From Neisseria musculi (GTDB lineage: Bacteria > Pseudomonadota > Gammaproteobacteria > Burkholderiales > Neisseriaceae): 64,000 nucleotides of DNA. Position numbers and translations under genes: made by a program. The stretch spans positions 1,240,001 to 1,304,000 of the forward strand of contig NZ_CP060414.2 of the NCBI RefSeq assembly GCF_014297595.2, written 5' to 3'. Shown piece by piece: positions 56,823 through 64,000 of the stretch (positions within the stretch are counted from its first letter, which is position 1; the number at the start of each line of letters is the position of its first letter). Under the pieces are notes generated by a model. It ran no database searches, was not told the origin of the DNA, and worked only from the letters and a program-made list of their open reading frames with translations.

Positions 56823-57851
56823 ATGGGCATTAAGATTGCCATCAACGGCTACGGCCGCATCGGACGACAAGTATTGCGCGCAATCTATGATTACAAACTG
56901 GAAAAACAACTTGAAGTTGTGGCGGTCAATGCCAGCGGCAGCCTCGAAACCAATGCCCATCTCACCAAATTCGACACCGTTCACGGCCGCTTTGCCGCCG
57001 ATGTTTCCCACGCTGAAAACCACCTGATTATCAACGGCCGCAAAATCCCTTTCTTTTCCACCCGCCACCCCGCCGAACTGCCGTGGGCGAGCTTAGGCGT
57101 GGATTTGGTGATGGAATGCACCGGCGCATTTACCAGCAAGGTTGCAGCCCAAGCCCATCTCGAATCGGGTGCAAAAAAAGTGCTGATTTCGGCACCTGCC
57201 GATGAAGATGTTGATGCCACTATCGTTTACGGCGTAAACCATAATGTGCTCACGCCCGAAATGACTGTGGTTTCCAACGCATCGTGCACCACCAACTGCC
57301 TGGCTCCCATTGCCAAAGCCCTGCACGAAGGCATCGGCATCAACAAAGGCCTGATGACCACCATCCACGCACTCACCAACGACCAAACCGTTACCGATGT
57401 GCGCCACAAAGACTTGCGCCGTGCCCGCAGCGGCGTGGAAAACATGATTCCCACCAAAACCGGTGCGGCCAGGGCAGTGGGCATGGTGCTGCCCGAATTG
57501 AAAGGCCGCTTGGACGGCCTTGCTATCCGCGTACCCACCGTGAACGTTTCTTTGGTGGATTTGAGTTTCGAAGCAGGCCGCGACACCTGTGCAGAAGAAA
57601 TCAACAGCATTGTGAAAGCTGCTTCAGACGGCCCGATGAAAGGCGTGCTCGGCTACAACACCCTGCCGCTGGTTTCTATGGATTTCAACCACACCAGCCA
57701 AGCCAGCCATTTCGACAGCACGCTCACCAAAGTAACTGCGGGCAATATGGTGAAAGTGTTTTCATGGTATGACAACGAATGGGGGTTCAGCTGCCAGATG
57801 CTCAACACCGCCCGCGCGATGTTCGGCTTGGAAGTTGCGCCTTTTGAATGA
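56823..57851 (+). CDS. gap: Glyceraldehyde-3-phosphate dehydrogenase
   Basis: The 342-residue enzyme has the NAD(P)-binding Asn-Gly-Tyr-Gly-Arg-Ile-Gly-Arg near residue 8, the catalytic Ser-Cys-Thr-Thr-Asn-Cys with Cys155, and His182 in Ile-His-Ala-Leu-Thr. The Asn-Val-Ser-Leu-Val-Asp-Leu segment and the N-terminal Asn-Ala-Ser-Gly-Ser suggest the NADP-tolerant anabolic (GapB-like) branch, one of the two Neisseria paralogues, but I cannot prove which. GGACTG and AAAAAG precede the ATG. A DUS copy lies inside the gene (near 57624). Confidence 0.93.
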   Translation: MGIKIAINGYGRIGRQVLRAIYDYKLEKQLEVVAVNASGSLETNAHLTKFDTVHGRFAADVSHAENHLIINGRKIPFFSTRHPAELPWASLGVDLVMECTGAFTSKVAAQAHLESGAKKVLISAPADEDVDATIVYGVNHNVLTPEMTVVSNASCTTNCLAPIAKALHEGIGINKGLMTTIHALTNDQTVTDVRHKDLRRARSGVENMIPTKTGAARAVGMVLPELKGRLDGLAIRVPTVNVSLVDLSFEAGRDTCAEEINSIVKAASDGPMKGVLGYNTLPLVSMDFNHTSQASHFDSTLTKVTAGNMVKVFSWYDNEWGFSCQMLNTARAMFGLEVAPFE

Positions 57852-58474
57852 GTATTCTCAGCCGTGATGTTAAAAACTGATTGAAAACCCTTGCAGCATT
57901 TTGGCAACCGTTAGATTAGTGCGGTAAGACTTCAACAGTTGGCGGGAACGCTGCAAGGGTTTTGTCAAAGCAAATGCTGATGTCTGATAATGCGGCAGTG
58001 ATGAAATGCAAAACATCATAAGGTTCAAGCGTTATTAGCATCTTCCGATATCCTGCCTGCCCTGTATTCTTGTTCATTTCGGCGATTCAATAGGGAGCTC
58101 CAATCATTTGGCCAACTCAAGCAATGCTTTACTCTTTGTTTTTTTGCAGACAAACAAAAGCGTAGCCGCCCGGTCGGACATCTTTAGAAAATTTCCAATA
58201 CAGGCGTTGGTAAAATCTGCTTAATTGACTATATCAACCCTCTAGGCCGTCTGAAAATACTCCGCAAAATATAGGGCGGTAATTTTAACCGCCCTATATT
58301 TACAGCGAAACAGCACAGACAAAACAAAGTTTGAAAAGCTGAAGAGAACCCCGTCTCTGGAGCCGGTTGGGTTACCGCTTTAACGGTTTGCCAAACTACT
58401 CTCTGTGGATCGGTTAAGGCCGAACCATGATTATCGTTTTGCGTTGTTTGGCTGTACACCGACACCGTTACCGG
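57852..58474. other. Intergenic region between gap and ppiD with a strong terminator
   Basis: AAATATAGGGCGGT (58267-58280) pairs perfectly with its complement ACCGCCCTATATTT (58288-58301). A DUS is at 58243-58256. The first 350 bp show nothing coherent; a Correia-like or decayed segment is possible but not supported. Confidence 0.55.
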
Positions 58475-60313
58475 CTACTCCGACTTCACTTTCTGCGCCC
58501 CCCGGGTTTGCTTGATGGTGGCATTCAGATGGCCGATCAAAGCGGCGAAAGAAGCATTGCTTTGATTTTCAGCCAATGCCAGTTTGGCAGGCTTCAATTG
58601 TTCTGTGATATTTTCCGGCACCTTCACACTCTGCACTTCCACCAATACCGGCGCAGGCAGATTCGACAGTAACACATAAGCCGGCTTTCCGTTTTCGGGA
58701 TGGGCCTTAATCAATTGTGCGTAGGCTTCCGGCGGCATAGACTGACGCGCCTGCTCTGCCGTCAGCTGCGAAACCGGCGACCATTTCAAATCGGCCGTTT
58801 TGCCTTTCTGCACATCTGCCAGTGCCTGTTTTGCTTCAACTTCCGCCAGGCGGGCGGCTTCGGCACGCAGATAGTCTGCTTCTACAAATTTTTTGGCTTC
58901 TTCAAACGGCTGGGTGTTTTGTGCGCGAACCTCTTTTGCACGCACCACCCACACCAAGCCTTCATTAACGGTAACCGGCTCGGAATTATGCTTTTTCTTC
59001 ATTACGTCATCACTGAAAATGGCGTTAATGAGGTTATCGGGCATCCCGGCGGCCTTGCCGTTTTCTTTGGTGAGCCAATCGACAGGGGCTTGCAGCTTCA
59101 GGCCGGTTTTTTTGGCAACTTCTGCAAGGCTTCCGGGGTTGTTGAATGCTTCTTCGGCCAGTTTTTCTTTGGCTTCGTTAAAGGCCGCCACAGCTTTTTT
59201 CTGCTTCAACTCTGCTTCCAGGCGGGCTTTTTCCTGCTCGAATGCAGGTTTGTCCTGAATATTCAGAATGGTGATGATGTGGTAGCCGGCGGCCGTCTGA
59301 ACCACTTCGCTGATTTCGCCTTTTTTCAAAGAAAATGCACGGTCTTCAAACTCTTTCAACAACCCCCCGTCTTGCGGAAGATAACCCAAATTACCGCCGT
59401 TGCCGGCAGATGCCTCATCACGGGAATATTGTTTGGCCAATGCGGCGAATTTAGACGGAGCGGCTTTAAGCTGCGCCCGCACTTTTTCGGCTTCTGCTTT
59501 GGCGGCCGCTTTCACATCATCGGGGGCATCTTGGGGCGCGGCAAACAGAATATGCGCGATTTCGCGCTTCGGTTTGGCAGCGGTGCTTTCCTGCTCGAAC
59601 GCTTTTTTAAGCTCCTCTTCGCCCACGGTTTGCTGCTGGGCCACATCTTGAATATTCAGAGCCACATGTTCCACTTTAACCGCCTGCGGAATCACATAGT
59701 CTTTTTGATTGGCTTCATAATATTTTTTCAGCGCGGCATCATCTACTTTCACCTGCCGCGCAAACGCCTCGGGGCTGAACGACACCGACCGCACGGTACG
59801 CTCGGCCTGTGTGGCGGCAATCAACTGTTTTGCCTGGGCATCGCTGACCAGGTTGCCGTTATTCACAAGGCTGATCAGGTTATTGACCATAAATTCGTTA
59901 CGGATTTCTTCAATCAGCGCATCTTCCGACATTTGACGCCGGTTCAGATATTGGTTGAACAGATTTTGGCTGAATTTGCCGTTTTGGTCGTGAAAGCCGG
60001 GTTCGTCCACAATAATCTGCTTGATTTGATCCTGCGAAACGGAGATGCCCATTTCGCGCGCGCCTTCGGTTAATAATGCGCGCTGCACCAAAGCATTAAA
60101 CACCGCATCGCGCGATTCGTTACCGCCGGCGGCCTGCATATTCTGCAGGGCGGTGTTCAATTGGTGTTCGCTAACCTTTTGGCCGCCCACTTTAACAATA
60201 TAATCGTATCCCGGTGCGGCCACGGTGCTGACGCCGAAGCCGACAAAAGTCAGCGCAATCAGGCCTAATAAAATTTTGGCGGGCGTTTTGTATTTTTCTA
60301 CGGCTACAAACAT
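58475..60313 (-). CDS. ppiD: SurA-N/parvulin periplasmic chaperone PpiD
   Basis: The 612-residue inner-membrane-anchored protein has one N-terminal transmembrane helix (residues about 12-32), a SurA-like helical region, and a parvulin prolyl isomerase domain (about residues 255-350: Ala-His-Ile-Leu-Phe, Asp-Glu-Ala-Ser-Ala-Gly-Asn-Gly-Gly-Asn-Leu-Gly, Gly-Tyr-His-Ile-Ile). PpiD helps fold secreted outer-membrane proteins at the Sec exit. Length matches E. coli PpiD (about 620). It is a single gene. Confidence 0.93.
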   Translation of the reverse strand: MFVAVEKYKTPAKILLGLIALTFVGFGVSTVAAPGYDYIVKVGGQKVSEHQLNTALQNMQAAGGNESRDAVFNALVQRALLTEGAREMGISVSQDQIKQIIVDEPGFHDQNGKFSQNLFNQYLNRRQMSEDALIEEIRNEFMVNNLISLVNNGNLVSDAQAKQLIAATQAERTVRSVSFSPEAFARQVKVDDAALKKYYEANQKDYVIPQAVKVEHVALNIQDVAQQQTVGEEELKKAFEQESTAAKPKREIAHILFAAPQDAPDDVKAAAKAEAEKVRAQLKAAPSKFAALAKQYSRDEASAGNGGNLGYLPQDGGLLKEFEDRAFSLKKGEISEVVQTAAGYHIITILNIQDKPAFEQEKARLEAELKQKKAVAAFNEAKEKLAEEAFNNPGSLAEVAKKTGLKLQAPVDWLTKENGKAAGMPDNLINAIFSDDVMKKKHNSEPVTVNEGLVWVVRAKEVRAQNTQPFEEAKKFVEADYLRAEAARLAEVEAKQALADVQKGKTADLKWSPVSQLTAEQARQSMPPEAYAQLIKAHPENGKPAYVLLSNLPAPVLVEVQSVKVPENITEQLKPAKLALAENQSNASFAALIGHLNATIKQTRGAQKVKSE

Positions 60314-60419
60314 AGTATCTAATCAAGGTAATAATGCAAAGGCGCATTGTAGCAGCGTTTGCAGACACTGTGCAGCTTGAGGACATTTCTATAGGTGCGA
60401 CAGCCTGCCGGTGAAGTAT

Positions 60420-60462
60420 CAGGCCGTCTGAAAAACAGTTTCACTTGTTTTCAGACGGCCTC
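60420..60462. terminator. DUS inverted pair between folE2 and ppiD
   Basis: AGGCCGTCTGAAAA and its complement, with a 15-base loop, sit between the two minus-strand genes and would terminate folE2. Confidence 0.7.
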
Positions 60463-60615
60463 AAGCAGAAAATGCCTTCTGCGCACAGCTGTCGAAAGTC
60501 GAAATATAAACCGGCTGCAACGGATGCGGCTGGAAAACTGCGGTACGGCAGATAAACCCGCCTCCTGCACAACCGGCAGAAAGCGCAAATCGCACAGGAA
60601 AATCAACCGTTACCG

Positions 60616-61389
60616 TTAGGGATAGGCAATATAGGCATAAGCCGAATGGTTGTGTATCGACTCGAAGTTTTCACTTTCGACCGTAAAGCCGCAGATGCGG
60701 TTGTCGGCAATTAAGCGGGTGGCAACATCGCGCACCATGTCTTCCACAAATTTCGGGTTTTCATAAGCCTGCTCGGTAACATATTTCTCATCAGGGCGTT
60801 TGAGCAGCCCGTAAAGCTGGCACGAAGCCTGCGATTCCACCAAATCAATGATTTCTTCTATGGCCACTTCGCGGCCGCAGGTAATGGTTACGGTAACGTG
60901 CGAGCGTTGGTTGTGCGCGCCGTATTGCGAAATTTCCTTCGAACACGGGCACAGGCTGGTTACCGGCACCAACACTTTGAGCGTTTGGCGGTATTCGCCT
61001 TTTTCGATTTCTCCGCTTAACGTTACATCGTAATCAAGCAATGATTCTATGCCTGACACAGGCGCGCTTTTTTTTCGGAAAAAGGGAAACGACACGCTGA
61101 TTTTTCCCGAATGCGAATCCAAAAGTGCCACCATTTCTTCGGTAAGCATTTTTAAACGCCCGAAGTCCAACGCTTCGGTTTGACGCTCCATCAACGCAAC
61201 AAAGCGCGACATATGGGTGCCTTTTTGGTCGGCCGGCAGAAACACCGTCATGCCCAAGCGGGCAACGGTAGCCTGCACCCCTTCTGCGGTACTGATGGCA
61301 ATAGGGAAACGTAAGTCTTTGATGCCGACCTGGTTAATCGGCAAATTGCGCAAATCGCGGGTGGATTGCACGTCTGCAATAGTGTTCAT
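60616..61389 (-). CDS. folE2: GTP cyclohydrolase FolE2
   Basis: The 257-residue enzyme is GTP cyclohydrolase IB, the COG1469 type that replaces FolE in folate (and queuosine) precursor synthesis and can work without zinc. Conserved parts: [10 protein letters not shown] near residue 21, the metal-binding Cys in Leu-Cys-Pro-Cys-Ser-Lys-Glu-Ile near residue 151, and Asn-Gln-Arg-Ser-His-Val. Neisseria is known to carry folE2. The ATG at 61389 gives the normal N terminus. Confidence 0.95.
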   Translation of the reverse strand: MNTIADVQSTRDLRNLPINQVGIKDLRFPIAISTAEGVQATVARLGMTVFLPADQKGTHMSRFVALMERQTEALDFGRLKMLTEEMVALLDSHSGKISVSFPFFRKKSAPVSGIESLLDYDVTLSGEIEKGEYRQTLKVLVPVTSLCPCSKEISQYGAHNQRSHVTVTITCGREVAIEEIIDLVESQASCQLYGLLKRPDEKYVTEQAYENPKFVEDMVRDVATRLIADNRICGFTVESENFESIHNHSAYAYIAYP

Positions 61390-61719
61390 GCGGGAGTGTC
61401 CTCAGAATCGGGGCTTGGAGAGCCTTTAATGTGTGTGCGCCGGCCTTAAATGCAAGGCCGTTTGAAATTTTATTTCAGACGGCCTCAGGCAGTTCTGCAC
61501 TGCCGGCCTGCTTTTTTGATAAAACAACACAAAACGATACAGCCTTACCCCTGCCCCCGCTTCGCTGCCCGGTTTTGTGTGTGCCGTTTAATATAAGCAG
61601 CTGTTTAGCTTCAATATCGCTCTGCCTGAAGCCGCACGGGGCGGGCGGCTGCCCGGGCGGAAGTCTGAAACCCACAGGGCTGCAAATGCGAAATTATATC
61701 ACTTAGGGTGGAGCCGGGC

Positions 61720-61754
61720 ATTGATTGTTTCAATTTTCGGGATAGTGTTAAAAT
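61720..61754 (+). promoter_or_regulatory. Possible promoter of the cystathionine gamma-synthase-type gene
   Basis: TTGTTT (61725-61730), 18 bp, TAAAAT (61749-61754) lie about 45 bp before the ATG at 61799. Weak by sequence. Confidence 0.35.
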
Positions 61755-61798
61755 CCCGCTGTTTATTATATTTACCTAATATTTTAAAGGCATGCGCC

Positions 61799-62965
61799 AT
61801 GAAATTTGCCACCGAAGTTATCCACAGCAGCTATGATCCCGATGAACATAACCGCGCCATCATGCCTCCGGTTTACCAAAACAGCATGTTCCGCATGAAA
61901 GAAATCGGCGAGCAGATTCCGTTTCGTTATGCCCGCGCAGGCAACCCCACCCGCAAAGTGCTGGAAGACACCCTAGCCGCGCTGGAACACGGAGCGGCGG
62001 GCTTTGCCTTCGGCAGCGGCATGGCAGGCATCGACTGCGTGTTCCGCACTTTTCTGCGCCCGGGCTGCACCATCATTGCGGTGGGCGACATCTATGGCGG
62101 CACTTATGATTTACTCACCGAGGTGTATGCCTCGTGGGGCGTAAATGTGGTGTTTGCCGATTTAACCGACCCTGCCAATCTCGATAAGGCGTTGGCCGCA
62201 CATCAAAATGTGGCGATGGTATGGCTGGAAAGCCCGTCCAACCCGCTGCTGCGGCTGGTGGATATTGCAACGCTGGCGGCAAAAGCCAAAGCAGCCGGCG
62301 CGCTGGTGGGCATCGACAACACCTTCGCTACGCCTTATCTGCAAAACCCGCTCGATATGGGCTGCGATATTGTGTTTCACTCGGCCACCAAATATTTGTG
62401 CGGCCATTCGGACGTGCTGATGGGTGTTGTGGCAGTAAAAACCGAAGAATTGGCGCGCCCTATGCGCACCATGATGACGAACACCGGCGGTGTGGCCGGA
62501 CCGATGGACTGCGCACTGGTGCTGCGCGGCATCAAAACGCTGGCTCTGCGTATGCAGCGGCATTGCGAAAACGCGCTGGAGATCGCCAAACGGCTGGAAA
62601 CACACCCTGCGGTGGAAAAAGTGTTTTACCCCGGCCTGCCCTCGCACGAGCACCACGCCTTAGCCGGGCGGCAGATGAAAGATTTCGGCGGTGTGGTGAG
62701 CATCTGGCTGAAAAACGACAGCAAAGAAGCTGCCGACAGCGTAATTAAAAACCTGAACATGATTCAGATGGCCGCCAGCCTGGGCGGGGTGGAAAGCCTG
62801 ATTAACCATTGCTATTCACAGTCGCACAGCGGTGTACCGCACGAAATCAAAACCGCTGCCGGCATCAAAACCGGCCTGCTGCGGTTTTCTATCGGCGTAG
62901 AGGATGTTGATGATATTTGGGCGGATATTGCCGCCGCGCTGGACACGGCCTTGCCCGGCCGCTGA
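61799..62965 (+). CDS. Cystathionine gamma-synthase/beta-lyase-type PLP enzyme
   Basis: The 388-residue trans-sulfuration enzyme has the PLP Lys in Ser-Ala-Thr-Lys-Tyr near residue 199, Arg-Tyr-Ala-Arg-Ala-Gly-Asn-Pro-Thr-Arg near 43-52, and Gly-Ser-Gly-Met-Ala-Gly near 72. It acts in methionine or cysteine metabolism, most likely as MetB or MetC; the two are hard to tell apart by motif, so no symbol is given. The frame opens upstream to 61721, but the ATG at 61799, after AAAGG, gives the family start. A terminator follows at 63149. Confidence 0.88.
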   Translation: MKFATEVIHSSYDPDEHNRAIMPPVYQNSMFRMKEIGEQIPFRYARAGNPTRKVLEDTLAALEHGAAGFAFGSGMAGIDCVFRTFLRPGCTIIAVGDIYGGTYDLLTEVYASWGVNVVFADLTDPANLDKALAAHQNVAMVWLESPSNPLLRLVDIATLAAKAKAAGALVGIDNTFATPYLQNPLDMGCDIVFHSATKYLCGHSDVLMGVVAVKTEELARPMRTMMTNTGGVAGPMDCALVLRGIKTLALRMQRHCENALEIAKRLETHPAVEKVFYPGLPSHEHHALAGRQMKDFGGVVSIWLKNDSKEAADSVIKNLNMIQMAASLGGVESLINHCYSQSHSGVPHEIKTAAGIKTGLLRFSIGVEDVDDIWADIAAALDTALPGR

Positions 62966-63431
62966 TTCGCCTGTTTGATGCAGACCATACCCTTACGGCC
63001 AAGCCGTTTTAACATCATTACGGCATGGGTTCCTTACACTGCCTGCAGCCTTATGCTTTTAGTGGGTTGGCGGCAGTCTCTTTATTTTCATCCCCCCATG
63101 CCCGGAACGGGCATTTCCCGTTTTCCACCAAACGCATATGAGGTTCCGCGGCCGAGGCGGCCGTGTTTTTTTAACACTCAAACTGAAACAATGGCGTAGG
63201 GAGAGGGCAGTTTAAGCGTTCGGCACACCGTCCGAAGAAACTGCGCCCTTTTGTGAATGGCCGCAACACGGCAAGGCAGCTTCATGGCTTTCCGGCATCC
63301 GTTGCCCGATGCTTCCGGTAAAGCGGTATCTCTTTCGCGATGCTGCACAGCCGTTTTTTCCCAAATCTTACCGTGTACACAACGCGGTTATGTTTAACCG
63401 CTCAGGCCGTCTGAAAAACATCCGCCCGTTA
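62966..63431. other. Intergenic region with one terminator and a DUS
   Basis: CGGCCG (63149-63154) pairs with CGGCCG (63158-63163) over a 3-base loop, followed by TGTTTTTTT, ending the upstream gene. A DUS at 63404-63418 lies just after the LysR stop. No gene in between. Confidence 0.7.
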
Positions 63432-63998
63432 TCAAACAACCGTATCCGCCCATACGCTTTCCACACACTCTTTCAACAGATTCAATATAGGATCTTCTTC
63501 AAACTCATCGAGATAAATAAAGTGAAGCGGCAAGTTTTGGCGGTATTCGTCAAGAATGTAAATGGGTTTGCCTGCCGCACACGCAGCTTCTGCTTTTTGG
63601 GCAGGTATCATCGCCAGCCCTGTGCCTTCGCAAACCAAATCGATGATGGTTTGCGGGTAATCGCAGATAATCTGCTGTTTGGGCGAGATTTTGTATTTGC
63701 GCCAAAACTGCTGCATATGTTTGCGGCTGCTCGACACCACCGACATTTCAATCCACGCATACTCTTCCAAACTTCCGGGCAGGCCTGCCTTGATGCGGCC
63801 GGCTTCGCCTGCGTGGCAGACCAGCGAATATTGGATATCGCCGAGAAACAGGCTGCGCAGGCTGCGGCGGGTAACGGGGCCGAGAAAGAAGCCGCCGTGC
63901 AGTTGTTTGTCCAACACCCGCTGCTCGATTTCGCCGCTCATGCCGTATTGGATATGCAGCATGATATCGGGGTCTTGCTTCAGGATGCTTTGTGTCAG
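63432..63998 (-). CDS. LysR-type regulator, C-terminal effector domain, partial
   Basis: About 188 codons are visible and the frame runs off the right edge of the window. The sequence matches the LysR substrate-binding domain (Ser-Ile-Leu-Lys-Gln-Asp-Pro-Asp-Ile, Gly-Glu-Ile-Glu-Gln-Arg-Val-Leu, later Val-Cys-Glu-Gly-Thr-Gly-Leu-Ala-Met-Ile-Pro). The DNA-binding domain lies outside. A shorter frame starting with ATG at 63962 exists but truncates the domain. The effector is unknown. Confidence 0.85.
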   Translation of the reverse strand: MTQSILKQDPDIMLHIQYGMSGEIEQRVLDKQLHGGFFLGPVTRRSLRSLFLGDIQYSLVCHAGEAGRIKAGLPGSLEEYAWIEMSVVSSSRKHMQQFWRKYKISPKQQIICDYPQTIIDLVCEGTGLAMIPAQKAEAACAAGKPIYILDEYRQNLPLHFIYLDEFEEDPILNLLKECVESVWADTVV

Positions 63999-64000
63999 AG

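Noticed and set aside
58700..60073. A 457-codon plus-strand open frame opposite ppiD
   Set aside because: It is an antisense shadow of the alanine- and lysine-rich ppiD sequence, rich in Phe and Leu, with no motif and no ribosome site.

Overview
The window comes from a member of the genus Neisseria. The 10-mer GCCGTCTGAA and its complement occur dozens of times, mostly as inverted pairs just after genes. Almost every copy reads AGGCCGTCTGAA, the AG form of the DNA uptake sequence (DUS), whereas N. meningitidis and N. gonorrhoeae favour the AT form. That points to a commensal or animal Neisseria with the AG dialect. The minor pilin cluster next to dnaB and the pgsA-tRNA Gly-Cys-Leu cluster agree with a betaproteobacterial, Neisseria-type chromosome.

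Layout. 1-12 kb: end of an AhpD-like gene, a LysE-family exporter, a lipoprotein, prfC, then a LysR regulator divergent from a stress or xenobiotic-type cluster (two YcaC-like hydrolases, an alpha/beta hydrolase, an NADPH:FMN reductase, a DUF2789 protein, a glutathione S-transferase), then ansA. 12-24 kb: iscX, glutamate-cysteine ligase, leuC - entericidin-like lipoprotein - leuD, the five minor pilin genes pilH-I-J-K-X, dnaB, ppa, rpe and a Spy-like periplasmic protein. 24-43 kb is the accessory zone: IS1595/IS1016-type, IS21 and IS3 elements, a decayed Com-dcm-dam prophage module, an AlpA/integrase island with two toxin-antitoxin loci lying against the 3' end of tRNA-Leu(TAA), a tRNA Gly x3-Cys-Leu cluster behind pgsA, a collapsed Mu-like head gene block and two tRNA-Leu(CAG) genes. 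43-50 kb returns to core genes (rnr, ybaB, dnaX, mltB). 50-53.6 kb is another IS graveyard. 53.6-64 kb is core again (pyrC, a lipoprotein, tusA, hemF, gap, ppiD, folE2, a cystathionine gamma-synthase-type gene, and the end of a LysR gene).

The most striking feature is a perfect 14-bp tandem repeat (nine units plus a half unit) inside the alpha/beta hydrolase gene at 7.39-8.33 kb. The unit is not a multiple of three, contains no stop in any frame, and the present copy number puts the downstream half of the enzyme out of frame. This is the architecture of a phase-variable on/off switch. Other notable points are the number of single-base homopolymer frameshifts in accessory genes (dam, dcm, toxin, alpA), an amber codon in the second YcaC-like hydrolase, a structurally odd second tRNA-Cys, two nearly identical inverted IS copies 26.5 kb apart, and DUS copies embedded in the dnaX linker.

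All calls are made by reading the sequence and translations. No database search was run. Family names rest on recognised motifs and remembered family features.
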